Of a stretch of 64,000 nt of DNA, positions 53,811 to 62,537 are shown piece after piece. Each line of letters begins with the position of its first letter. Position 1 is the first letter of the stretch. This stretch comes from Nocardia jinanensis (lineage in GTDB: Bacteria > Actinomycetota > Actinomycetes > Mycobacteriales > Mycobacteriaceae): NCBI RefSeq assembly GCF_014645735.1, contig NZ_BMMH01000007.1, positions 1-64,000 on the forward strand. The letters run 5' to 3'. A program made the translations under genes and the position numbers. A model generated the notes under the pieces. That model saw only the letters and a program-made list of their open reading frames with translations, did not search any database and had not been told where the DNA came from.

Positions 53811-54800
53811 GTGGCTACTCTGACCGATTTCCGGAAACTCGGCGACAGCGTTCGCAATTGGGGCCGCTGGGGCGCCGACGACGAACTCGGCACGCTGAAT
53901 TTCATCACTCCGGCCAAGGTCGCGGCCGCGGCCGGGCTGGTACGCCACGGCAAGGTGTTCCCGCTGGGAATCGACTTCAGCTCCAACGGCCCCCAGGGTG
54001 CGTTCAAGTTCCGGGCCAACCCCACGCATGTGATGACCGTGGACGGCGGCGACGCCGAAACACTGGTCGAATACGGCCCGAAATGGCTCCAGAATTCAGT
54101 GGCCGGTGAGCTGGCCGGATTCTTCGCCGACAACCCCTTCCGTTTCAACGACGATATGCTGATCATGCCGCTGCAAGCCGCTACCCAGTGGGACGCCTTC
54201 TCGCACGTCTACTACGACGACAAGCTCTACAACGGGTTCCCGGCGAATTCGGTGACCAGTATGGGCGCGTTCCACTGCGGTATCGAAAAAGTCGACTGCA
54301 AAGGCATCACCAGCCGCGGCGTTCTGCTGGACCTGGTGAAATACCGGGGCGCGGACGTATTCCTCGAAGTCGGTGAGCCGATCACCGGTGACGAACTCGA
54401 CGAGTGCGCGAAACGGCAGGGCGTAACCATCGAATCCGGCGATATCGTGCTGGTCCGCACCGGATGGTGGAACCGTTTCCTCGAGGCGGGCGACGGCTCC
54501 GAGCCCTATGCCGGTCTGGACTGGACGTGTGCGAAATGGCTGCACGACCACGAAATCGCCGCGGTGGCCGCGGACAACCTGATGGTGGAGAACCCGGTCT
54601 CCGGCGTGGACGGCACGGTCCTGCCGATGCATATGCTCTGTCTCCGCGATATGGGCCTGATGCTCGGCGAGTATTGGGATTTCACCGCCCTGGCCGCCGA
54701 TTGCGCCGCCGACGGAATCTACGAATTCCAGCTGATCGCACCGCCGCTGCGGGTGGTGGGTGCGGTGGGATCACCGATCAACCCGATCGCCATCAAATAG
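53811..54800 (+). CDS. cyclase family protein (kynurenine formamidase-like fold)
   Basis: 329 aa. The metal motif HxGTHxDxxxH appears as QAATQWDAFSH, so two of the His are Gln, while Asp and the last His remain. A later GDIVLVRTGWW and DNLMVENP are family landmarks. Members hydrolyse amides or lactones, or open rings. This Gln variant is known in part of the family, and its chemistry is less clear. GTG start with GGAGGAG. Between an SDR and an FMN reductase. Confidence 0.82.
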   Translation: MATLTDFRKLGDSVRNWGRWGADDELGTLNFITPAKVAAAAGLVRHGKVFPLGIDFSSNGPQGAFKFRANPTHVMTVDGGDAETLVEYGPKWLQNSVAGELAGFFADNPFRFNDDMLIMPLQAATQWDAFSHVYYDDKLYNGFPANSVTSMGAFHCGIEKVDCKGITSRGVLLDLVKYRGADVFLEVGEPITGDELDECAKRQGVTIESGDIVLVRTGWWNRFLEAGDGSEPYAGLDWTCAKWLHDHEIAAVAADNLMVENPVSGVDGTVLPMHMLCLRDMGLMLGEYWDFTALAADCAADGIYEFQLIAPPLRVVGAVGSPINPIAIK

Positions 54801-54810
54801 GAGACCGGTC

Positions 54811-55422
54811 ATGACCTTGGGAAGCACAATGGTGGAGCGCACCGAATCCGGCGCGGATACCCAGCCGTTCGTCGTCGGCCTCGGCGGGACGCTGCGGGCG
54901 AACTCCTCGACCGAACGGGCGTTACGCCACTGCCTGGACGAGGTCGAGAAACGGGGCGGGCGTACCGCTCTGTTCAGCGGCCAGGATATCGATCTGCCGA
55001 TGTACAACCCGCACGATCCCGCCCGCACCCCGCAGGCGATCGCGCTGGTGCAGGCCCTGCGCGCCGCCGACGCCGTGATCGTCGGATCGCCCGGCTACCA
55101 CGGCGCGATCTCCGGTCTGGTGAAGAACGCGCTGGACTACGTGGAGGATATGCGCACCGATCCCATCGTCTATCTGGACAACAAGCCGTGGGGCTGTATC
55201 ACCTGCGCCTACGGCTGGCAGGCCGCGGTCGGCACCCTCGGCCAGCTGCGCGGAATCGGCCACGCGCTGCGCGCCTGGCCCACGCCCATCGGTGTCGCGA
55301 TCAATTCGGCGGACAAGATCTGGGACGACACCGGCGCGGTATCCGACCCCGGGGTTCGCGGCCAGCTCGAACTGCTCGCCACCCAGGTACTCACCAGCGC
55401 CAAGGCGATCGGTACAGCATGA
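54811..55422 (+). CDS. NADPH-dependent FMN reductase
   Basis: 203 aa flavodoxin-like fold. GGTLRANSSTERALR binds FMN phosphate, and SPGYHGAISGLVKNALDYVEDM is the family signature. It probably supplies FMNH2 to the LLM monooxygenase (inference from position). AGGAG site; 4-nt overlap with the next gene. Confidence 0.87.
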   Translation: MTLGSTMVERTESGADTQPFVVGLGGTLRANSSTERALRHCLDEVEKRGGRTALFSGQDIDLPMYNPHDPARTPQAIALVQALRAADAVIVGSPGYHGAISGLVKNALDYVEDMRTDPIVYLDNKPWGCITCAYGWQAAVGTLGQLRGIGHALRAWPTPIGVAINSADKIWDDTGAVSDPGVRGQLELLATQVLTSAKAIGTA

Positions 55423-56279
55423 GTGGTTTCGCGCACCGCACGCTCGTGGTCGACGGGCTGCACACGCATTTCCTGGAGGCGGGTGCCGGTGAACCCGTCG
55501 TGCTGCTGCACGGCGGGGAATTCGGTGCGAGTGCCGAAATCGGCTGGGAACACACCATCGATGCGCTCGCACAGCGTTATCACCTGATCGCGCCGGATAT
55601 GCTCGGCTTCGGTGAATCGGCGAAGGTCATCGATTTCGCCGACGGCCGGGGGATGCGTATCCGGCATATCGCGCGCCTGTGCGCACTGCTCGGTATCGAA
55701 TCCGCTTATTTCATCGGCAATTCCATGGGCGCGGTGAATCTGCTGGCCGATACCACCGCCGAGAATCCGGTACTGCCGGTGCGTGCGATGGTGACCATCT
55801 GTGGTGGCGGGCAGATCCGGGCCGGCGAGCATATGCAGGCCCTCTACGATTTCGACGCCACCCTGCCCGCCATGCGCAGGATCGTCACCGCGCTCTTCGC
55901 CTCACCCGCGTATCCGGCCGACGAGGACTGTGTACGCCGGCGGTTCGAATCGGCAACCGCCCCCGGCGCCTGGGAGGCGATCGCGGCGGCCCGGTTCCGG
56001 CGGCCCGGTGCTGCACCCCCGCCCGGACCGGGTGACCGGCCTTTCGAGCGGATCCAGGTCCCGACCTTGGTGATCGAGGGCGGCGCCGACAAACTCCTGC
56101 AGCCGGGATGGGCCGCCGAGATAGCGGCCCGCATCCCGGACGCTCGTTCGGCAGTCGTCGACGAGGCCGGGCACTGCCCGCAACTGGAACGCCCCGAGGC
56201 GGTCAACGCCCTGCTCCTGGACTTCCTGGACGGGCAGTCCCGTCCCGCGCCCGCCCCGGACTACGTGCGCAGCGGATGA
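55419..56279 (+). CDS. alpha/beta hydrolase (C-C hydrolase-like)
   Basis: 286 aa. HGGEFG oxyanion region at 31-36, GNSMG with S102, and AGHCPQLERP with the His. This combination resembles meta-cleavage product hydrolases, making it a second candidate besides mhpC. ATGA overlap with the FMN reductase gene. Confidence 0.83.
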   Translation: MSGFAHRTLVVDGLHTHFLEAGAGEPVVLLHGGEFGASAEIGWEHTIDALAQRYHLIAPDMLGFGESAKVIDFADGRGMRIRHIARLCALLGIESAYFIGNSMGAVNLLADTTAENPVLPVRAMVTICGGGQIRAGEHMQALYDFDATLPAMRRIVTALFASPAYPADEDCVRRRFESATAPGAWEAIAAARFRRPGAAPPPGPGDRPFERIQVPTLVIEGGADKLLQPGWAAEIAARIPDARSAVVDEAGHCPQLERPEAVNALLLDFLDGQSRPAPAPDYVRSG

Positions 56280-56355
56280 GTCGCCGGGTCTCGCGGCGAG
56301 AGCGCGGGATGGGACTGCGGGCTACGGAATGTTGTGACGAAAGGAGATTCAGCGC

Positions 56356-57201
56356 ATGGGCAACGAGTTGGCGGGCAAGGTCGCGGTGGTGACCGGTGGC
56401 GCGACCGGACTGGGCAGCGCCATGGTCGAGCGATTCGTCGCCGAGGGCGCCCGGGTGGTGGTCGGGGATATCGACGCCGAGCGCGGAGCCGCGGTGGCGC
56501 AACGCAGTGGTGCCCTCTTCCTGCGTACCGATGTGGGGGAGCCGGACCAGATCACCGCACTCGTCGATCTCGCGGTGGAGCGTTTCGGCGGCCTGCACAT
56601 CATGTGCAACAACGCCGGTATCTCCGGGACGATGCACAAGAGCATCCTGTTCGACGATTTCGCCGACTTCCACCGGGTGATGTCGGTCAATGTGCTCGGT
56701 GTGATGGCCGGAACCGGAGTGGCCGCGCGGCATATGTCGCAGAACGGTGGCGGTTCGATCATCAACCTGTCCTCGGTGGGCGGGGTACAGGCCGGTGGTG
56801 GAGTGATGACCTATCGTGCCTCGAAGGCCGCGGTCATCCATTTCACGAGGTCGGCGGCAATCGAATTGGCGCAGTACGAGATTCGCGTCAACTGCCTCGC
56901 CCCCGGCAATATCCCCACCGATCTACTGGCCAAGGCGTCCACGACCATGTCGCCGGAGAAGGCGGAGCGGATGACGCGGGCCATGCGGGAGATGATGAAC
57001 CAGGACCGGCCGTTACCGCGGGAGGGCACACCCGAGGATGTCGCCGAAGCAGCCGTCTACTTCGCGGGCGACCGGTCCCGCTATCTCACCGGGACGGTGC
57101 TGACCGTCGACGGCGGTACCACCGCCGGTAAACCGCTGCGCGCCCGGCGAACCGATACGGCCTCGAACGGTTCCGCCGGAGCTCCGGCGGGGGCGTTATG
57201 A
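56356..57201 (+). CDS. classical SDR oxidoreductase
   Basis: 281 aa. TGGATGLG NAD-binding motif, NNAG, Ser near SSVGG, catalytic YRASK, then TVDGG. AAAGGAG ribosome site. Followed within about 100 bp by a ferredoxin gene, so it belongs to the same run. Likely alcohol oxidation after P450 hydroxylation. Confidence 0.87.
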   Translation: MGNELAGKVAVVTGGATGLGSAMVERFVAEGARVVVGDIDAERGAAVAQRSGALFLRTDVGEPDQITALVDLAVERFGGLHIMCNNAGISGTMHKSILFDDFADFHRVMSVNVLGVMAGTGVAARHMSQNGGGSIINLSSVGGVQAGGGVMTYRASKAAVIHFTRSAAIELAQYEIRVNCLAPGNIPTDLLAKASTTMSPEKAERMTRAMREMMNQDRPLPREGTPEDVAEAAVYFAGDRSRYLTGTVLTVDGGTTAGKPLRARRTDTASNGSAGAPAGAL

Positions 57202-57244
57202 GCCGGCCGAGTCCCGAGAACCCCACACCGGAAAGAGCAATGTC

Positions 57245-57442
57245 ATGAAAGTGGCTGTCGAACAAGGGAAATGCATTGCCGCCGGGCATTGCGTGATGGC
57301 GGCGGACGCGGTATTCGATCAGCGTGAGGACGACGGCATCGTCGTTCTGCTGGACGAGAACCCGCCGGACGAACTCGCCGATGAGGTGCGCGAGGCCGCC
57401 GCCGTCTGCCCCGCCATGGCCATTCACGTCCACGAGGAGTAG
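57245..57442 (+). CDS. 3Fe-4S ferredoxin, P450 partner
   Basis: 65 aa. C10, C16 and C55-Pro give the three-cysteine 3Fe-4S pattern, with Ala at the position of the fourth ligand. It ends 2 bp before a P450 gene, the standard arrangement for a dedicated electron donor. A ferredoxin reductase gene is not nearby. Confidence 0.92.
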   Translation: MKVAVEQGKCIAAGHCVMAADAVFDQREDDGIVVLLDENPPDELADEVREAAAVCPAMAIHVHEE

Positions 57443-57444
57443 CA

Positions 57445-58692
57445 GTGTCGAATTCTTCGGTATCGAATTCCGGGTCCGAGATCCACGCCGGGACCGTTCT
57501 GCACTATCCGCTGGACCGGGCTCCCGGGTGCCCGTTCGCGCCGCCGCCGGAGGTTCTGGGATTGGTGGCCGACGCCCCGCTGAGCCGTGTACGCATCTGG
57601 GATGGCAGCACGCCATGGCTGGTCACCGGGTACACCGAGCTGAAATCGCTCATGTCCGATCCACGGATCAGTGTCGAGGACCATCATCCCGGCTTCCCGC
57701 ACTGGAACGAGGGCATGCTCGACCTGGTGAATCACCGTGCCAAATCGGTGTTCAACACCGACGGGGAGGAGCACAGCCGGTTTCGCCGGATGATGACCAA
57801 ACCCTTCACGGTGAAACGCGTCGACGCCCTGCGTCCGGCGATCCAGCAGATCACCGACGACCATATCGACGCCATTCTGGCCGGTCCGCGGCCCGCCGAT
57901 CTGGTCGAGGCGCTGGCGCTTCCGGTGCCGTCGCTGGTGATCAGCGAAATGCTGGGTGTGCCCTACGCCGACCACGAATTCTTCCAGCAGCACGCGACGA
58001 CCGGAGTCTCGCGCTACGCCACCAAAGAGGAAGCGGCGAACGGGCGGGTCGGGCTGGCTCGGTACCTGATCGATCTGATCAAGTCCAAGATGGAGAACCC
58101 GGCCGAGGATATGGTCACCGAACTCGCCGAACGGGTCACCGCCGGTGAGATCTCCATGAAGGAAGCCGCCCAGATCGGCACCGGGGTGCTCATCGCGGGT
58201 CACGAGACCAGTGCGAACATGATCTCGCTGGGCACCCTGGCCCTGCTCGAGAATCCCGACCAGCTGGCGCTGCTGCGCGATACCGATGATCCCAAGGTCG
58301 TCGCGAACGCGGTCGAGGAACTGCTGCGCTATCTGAGCATCATCCAGAACGGTCAGCGCCGCGTCGCGCTCGACGATATCGAGATCGGCGGGCACACGAT
58401 CAAGGCCGGTGAGGGCGTGATCATCGACCTCGCCCCGGCCAACTGGGATCCGAACCAGTTCCCCGAACCGGACAAACTCGATCTCACCCGCCCGGCCCGG
58501 CTGCACGTCGGCTTCGGTTTCGGACCGCATCAGTGCGTCGGCCAGCAGCTGGCCCGGGTGGAACTGCAGATCGTCTTCAGAACCCTGCTGCAGCGGATTC
58601 CGGGCATGCGCCTGGCGATTCCGGTGGCAGACGTCGAATTCAAACACGACAAGCTGGCCTACGGCGTGTACCGGCTACCCGTGACGTGGTGA
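57445..58692 (+). CDS. cytochrome P450 (second of three)
   Basis: 415 aa. I-helix AGHETS at 251-256, ExxR at E292-R295, heme loop FGFGPHQCVG with C364. The N-terminus (PGCPFAPPPE) resembles CYP105-type enzymes, a tentative placement. GTG start right after the ferredoxin. Soluble class I P450. Confidence 0.92.
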   Translation: MSNSSVSNSGSEIHAGTVLHYPLDRAPGCPFAPPPEVLGLVADAPLSRVRIWDGSTPWLVTGYTELKSLMSDPRISVEDHHPGFPHWNEGMLDLVNHRAKSVFNTDGEEHSRFRRMMTKPFTVKRVDALRPAIQQITDDHIDAILAGPRPADLVEALALPVPSLVISEMLGVPYADHEFFQQHATTGVSRYATKEEAANGRVGLARYLIDLIKSKMENPAEDMVTELAERVTAGEISMKEAAQIGTGVLIAGHETSANMISLGTLALLENPDQLALLRDTDDPKVVANAVEELLRYLSIIQNGQRRVALDDIEIGGHTIKAGEGVIIDLAPANWDPNQFPEPDKLDLTRPARLHVGFGFGPHQCVGQQLARVELQIVFRTLLQRIPGMRLAIPVADVEFKHDKLAYGVYRLPVTW

Positions 58693-58725
58693 ACACGCCG
58701 TACAACTCCCGAGAGGAGACGAACT

Positions 58726-59928
58726 GTGACGACCAGCGCGCCCAGTGACGTCTACTACGACCCCTACGATGTCGAGCTGAACGCCGACCCGTATCCCATG
58801 TTCAAGCGGCTCCGCGACGAGAGACCGCTCTACTACAACGAAACCCACGATTTCTTCGCGCTCAGCCGCTTCGCCGATGTCAATGCCGCGCTGATCGACA
58901 AGGACACCTTCAGTTCGGCGCGCGGCGCGATCATCGAGCTGATCAAGGCGAATATCGAGATCCCACCGGGGGTGCTGATCTTCGAGGATCCGCCGATCCA
59001 CACGATGCATCGCAAACTGCTGGCCCGGATGTTCACCCCACGCAAGATCGCCGCACTGGAGGAGAAGATCCGCGAGTTCTGCCGGCGCAGTCTCGACCCG
59101 CTCGTCGGTACCGGCCGGATCGATTTCATCGCCGATCTGGGCGCGCAGATGCCGATGCGGACCATCGGCATGTTGCTCGGCATTCCCGAAGAGGATCAGG
59201 AGGCCATCCGCGATTTCGCCAATGAGCAGATGCGCACCGAAGAGGGTAAGCCGATGAAGGCCGCCGAAGACGGCATGGCCAGCGGTGAGATCTTCGAGAA
59301 GTACGTCGACTGGCGGGTCGAGCATCCCTCCGACGACATCATCTCCGAACTGCTCGGTGTCGAGTTCGAGGACGAGACCGGCACTGTCCGCCACCTCTCC
59401 CGGGCCGAACTGCTCACCTACATCAATGTCGTATCCGGGGCGGGTAACGAGACCACCACCCGGCTGATCGGTTGGGCCGGCAAAGTGCTCTCCGAATACC
59501 CGGACCAGCGCCGCGAACTCGTCCGGAATCCGGCGCTCATTCCGGCGGCCATCGAGGAACTGCTGCGGTACGAGCCACCGGCGCCGCATGTCGCCCGCTA
59601 CGTCACCCGCGATGTCGAGTACCACGGGCAGACAGTTCCCGAAGGCAGCGCGATGATGATGCTGATCGGCGCCGCCAACCGTGACGATCGGCAGTTCGCG
59701 CCGGACGGGGATGTCTTCGACATCCACCGGGAGAGCAAACCGCATCTGGCCTTCAGCGTGGGGACCCATTTCTGCATGGGTTCGGCGCTGGCGCGGTTGG
59801 AGGGCCGGATCGCGCTGGAGGAGATCCTGAAACGCTTCCCCGAATGGGAGGCCGACACCTCGAACGCCGAGCTCTCGCCGACCTCCACGGTGCGAGGCTG
59901 GGAGAGCATGCCGGCGTTCACCGGCTGA
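58726..59928 (+). CDS. cytochrome P450 (third of three), variant heme loop
   Basis: 400 aa. I-helix AGNETT at 239-244, ExxR at E278-R281. The heme loop reads FSVGTHFCMG with C350, so the first Gly of FGxG is Ser. GTG start, GAGGAGA site. Last gene of the rightward run, sharing the ferredoxin upstream. Confidence 0.92.
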   Translation: MTTSAPSDVYYDPYDVELNADPYPMFKRLRDERPLYYNETHDFFALSRFADVNAALIDKDTFSSARGAIIELIKANIEIPPGVLIFEDPPIHTMHRKLLARMFTPRKIAALEEKIREFCRRSLDPLVGTGRIDFIADLGAQMPMRTIGMLLGIPEEDQEAIRDFANEQMRTEEGKPMKAAEDGMASGEIFEKYVDWRVEHPSDDIISELLGVEFEDETGTVRHLSRAELLTYINVVSGAGNETTTRLIGWAGKVLSEYPDQRRELVRNPALIPAAIEELLRYEPPAPHVARYVTRDVEYHGQTVPEGSAMMMLIGAANRDDRQFAPDGDVFDIHRESKPHLAFSVGTHFCMGSALARLEGRIALEEILKRFPEWEADTSNAELSPTSTVRGWESMPAFTG

Positions 59929-60191
59929 GACGGCCGGGCACGGTGTTACTTCGAGCGCACATCGCTTCCGGACCAGCGGTTGGGTAGTTGCGGCCACCGG
60001 GAGGGTTCCCGTGGTCCACCCGCTCGCGCTGGGAGACAGTGGGCAGAGCCTGGTGCAGGTCGGCCGATCGGATCAGGGCCTGTTCGAAGTGAAGTGGGCG
60101 GTACTGCGCTGCGGTGCCACCCACCCTCCGTTTCGGCGAAAGATGATGCCCGCTTCGGGATACAGTGCCGATTAGCGTCAGTAGTCGCGGT
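59929..60191. other. gene-free gap between convergent genes
   Basis: 263 bp between the third P450 (rightward) and the unknown 351-aa gene (leftward). No strong hairpin or frame was seen. Confidence 0.4.
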
Positions 60192-61247
60192 TCATGACCG
60201 AAATCCGTGTGTGGCACCGCTTCCCACGTCCCGCGCCCGAGACCGACCGGGCATGCGCTCCCGCCGCTCGGCGTCCTCGACGAGCTCGCATCGCCAGTCG
60301 TAATGGACTCGGTAGAGGAGTTCGGTGGCCACCGGCACCGCGGCGTCTTCGCGGGGGACAGTGGCCAGGTGAATGGTTCCCCCGTACAAGGCCAGGCAGC
60401 TCAGGACCGCGCGCAGATGCTCGTGCCCGTGATTTTCCAGGGTCACGGTTCCGTCGGTGTGGGCGTGTGCGACTTCGTGCAGGCCCACTGTCCGTATCTC
60501 GTCGACCTCTGTGTAGGCCGGCGGTGGATCGAAGACGTGGTGGGTGCACTGTGGCACCGAGGCGTCGCGAACGGCGACCGCGATGTTGATGTCGGTCCGT
60601 ACGCCGGCCGCGGCCGCGGTGCTGACGATATCGAGGAGCCGGGCGCGGGTCGCGACTGCCTGTGCGTCGATGGTGGTCCACAGTGGCCCGACACGATGGC
60701 TCTCGAGATGGAGGTAGCGGTCGACCATCACCTGTGCTTCCGGCTGTGTGATGGTGAGCTCGGGCAGCAGATCCTTCGGATCGGTTCTCGCGCGCATCGA
60801 TGAGGGTCTGAACTGCGGACTGTCTACGTCTGTACAGCTCAGCGGCAGGCCTTCGATCGAGAGTCGCACCGCGACCACGTCATCGAGTTCCACCGAGCCG
60901 GTCGCCGGGTTCGCCCAGAAGCCGCGCAGTGCCGGCCGAGTCGGGTCGGGCAGCGTCTCCATGATGTACATGCGGTACCAGGCCGGTGTGGAATCGTGCC
61001 GGCTCTTCCAGAGAATCTCGACGGTCACGGGGTCGTCGGGGGTGCAGTCCGCGAAGATCCATTGCATCTCGTCGGACCCTGCGGATGCGTCCTCGGGAGG
61101 CGTCCACAGGCCGAAGGAGTTCCAGGCCCACTCCACGTCGTACTCCTCGCCACGGGACCGGGCCACTGTTCGGAGGTAATGCCGGGTCGTTTCCCTGAGA
61201 ACGACGGCGCCGTCCCCGGCAGCGGCAAGGCGAATCGAGTTGCTCAC
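60192..61247 (-). CDS. hypothetical protein
   Basis: 351 aa, not recognised. It is mixed alpha/beta with many acidic and aromatic residues (DVEWAWNSFGLWTPPED near the N-terminus), a His-rich stretch (GLHEVAHAHTDG, then ENHGHEHL) around 255-285, and a basic tail. No signal peptide or membrane helix. GTG start at 61247 with AGGAGAA; a longer frame upstream has no ribosome site. The His cluster could bind metal, but no known signature fits. Confidence 0.7.
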   Translation of the reverse strand: MSNSIRLAAAGDGAVVLRETTRHYLRTVARSRGEEYDVEWAWNSFGLWTPPEDASAGSDEMQWIFADCTPDDPVTVEILWKSRHDSTPAWYRMYIMETLPDPTRPALRGFWANPATGSVELDDVVAVRLSIEGLPLSCTDVDSPQFRPSSMRARTDPKDLLPELTITQPEAQVMVDRYLHLESHRVGPLWTTIDAQAVATRARLLDIVSTAAAAGVRTDINIAVAVRDASVPQCTHHVFDPPPAYTEVDEIRTVGLHEVAHAHTDGTVTLENHGHEHLRAVLSCLALYGGTIHLATVPREDAAVPVATELLYRVHYDWRCELVEDAERRERMPGRSRARDVGSGATHGFRS

Positions 61248-61335
61248 GACGACTTCTCCTGACGGGGGAGGGCTACGGCCACCCAGCGTACGAGCACACG
61301 CAAGGTCGTTGTGTTTCGCGTCGTCACCGGGCATT

Positions 61336-61787
61336 TCAGAGGGTCGCCACCTGGTGCTCCAGCACGGTGAGAATCGTCGCGCGATCGACGGGACTGTGTG
61401 GCGTGACCGCGTCCAGCGACAGGCCGGAGACCAGTGCGGCCAGATGCGCGGCGGCGCGAGCCGGGTCGGCGGTACCGGTCGCGGCTGTCGCGTCGGTGAG
61501 CACTTGCCGCAGATCCGCGGCCATCTGGCGGACCACAGGTTCGAACGCGGCCTCGAGCCGGGAGGCGGCGATGACCTCCAGTAGGACGATCGCCTCACGA
61601 TGGCGTTCCTCGTCCAGGGGCACCAACTCCGCGAGTACGGCGAGCAGGTACCGGCGGGCTGCCCGCCGGTCTCCGTCCCCGGGCGCGGGGTGACGGGTGA
61701 GGCGTTGCCCCATCCGGTCGCCGACCTCGGTCGCGACGGCGACGATCAGTGATTCGTGGTAGGCGAAGTAGTGCCGTACCGACCCGA
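61336..61787 (-). pseudogene. TetR-family regulator, 5' end lost
   Basis: The frame reads through a recognition-helix segment (LGSVRHYFAYHESLIVAVA) and the C-terminal ligand domain to a normal stop, but the first 35-45 residues of the HTH are missing. TetR homology stops abruptly at about 61787, where the sequence becomes a methyltransferase on the other strand. An internal ATG at 61713 could only give a DNA-binding-deficient fragment. Confidence 0.75.
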
Positions 61788-62132
61788 GACGATCATCCGA
61801 TTCTCGGGTCCATGGAATTCGAGCCCTGGCAGATCACCGACGACTATCTGGGCGGCGGCGGTCACCACACCTACATCGAATCGGGCAGCTATACCGAGGA
61901 TTCGGCCGGGCAGATCGCGCACGACACCGTGCACGAGTGGCGGCACGACCTGGGTGAGGTCATCGGCGCGCTACTGCGGGCGGGGCTGCGGATCGCTGCG
62001 GTCGAGGAATTGCCCACCATGGATTGGCCGGCGTTCCCCGACCTGGTGCCGTGCCGACAGGGGTGGACGCTGCCGCCGGAAGCGCCGCGGATTCCGCTGA
62101 ACTTCGCCGTCGTGGCCACGCGACCGGACTGA
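61788..62132 (+). pseudogene. SAM-dependent methyltransferase, 5' end lost
   Basis: About 115 residues match the C-terminal part of class I methyltransferases (DHPILGSMEFEPWQI at the start, then a Tyr-rich strand, GLRIAAVEELP, and NFAVVATRPD). The SAM-binding N-terminal half is absent. Homology starts at about 61788, directly against the end of the truncated TetR. Likely non-functional. Confidence 0.75.
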
Positions 62133-62248
62133 AAGTGCCGCCCGGCAAGCTCGTCCGGTTCGCCGAGCAGTGGGGGATCGGGTGCCGCACCGGGCAAGGA
62201 CACGCGCGACCGTCCGGTCGGGGACCATATCGAGAATCAGCTGCCCTC

Positions 62249-62254
62249 TACGCT
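62249..62254 (+). promoter_or_regulatory. -10 box TACGCT for a leaderless transcript
   Basis: TACGCT, identical to the box at 3708, lies 6 nt before the ATG at 62261. Confidence 0.55.
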
Positions 62255-62260
62255 GGGCTG

Positions 62261-62464
62261 ATGTTCTTCATCTTCGGTTTCGGCACCAAGCGGCGCAACC
62301 TCGGCCCCGGCGGAACCCGGAGCTGCCCACGCTGCCACAACACGACGCAGTGGACGCGTGTGCGGGAGTTCAAGCAGTTCACCGTGTTCTTCGTTCCGGT
62401 CGCGCGCTGGCAGCGCCGCTCGCTCGAAGTGTGCGGCATCTGCGGCACCGCGGTCGAAGCCTGA
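62261..62464 (+). CDS. zinc-ribbon protein, leaderless
   Basis: 67 aa. CPRCHN and CGICGT are two zinc knuckles; between them an aromatic FKQFTVFFVPVARWQRRS stretch and before them a hydrophobic N-terminus (MFFIFGFGTKRR). This is the usual pattern of small actinobacterial zinc-ribbon proteins. No ribosome site, but a TACGCT box 6 nt upstream. Function unknown. Confidence 0.8.
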   Translation: MFFIFGFGTKRRNLGPGGTRSCPRCHNTTQWTRVREFKQFTVFFVPVARWQRRSLEVCGICGTAVEA

Positions 62465-62537
62465 GCGGAGGCGCCGGCCTCGTTCGCCGGTGCGACGCCG
62501 TTCGGACGCATTCTGGTCGGCCGTTACCCCGGCCGGC

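Noticed and set aside
60192..61598. Longer 468-residue version of the 351-aa protein
   Set aside because: The added N-terminal part is antisense to the TetR remnant and unlike a protein; GTG 61247 has a good ribosome site.
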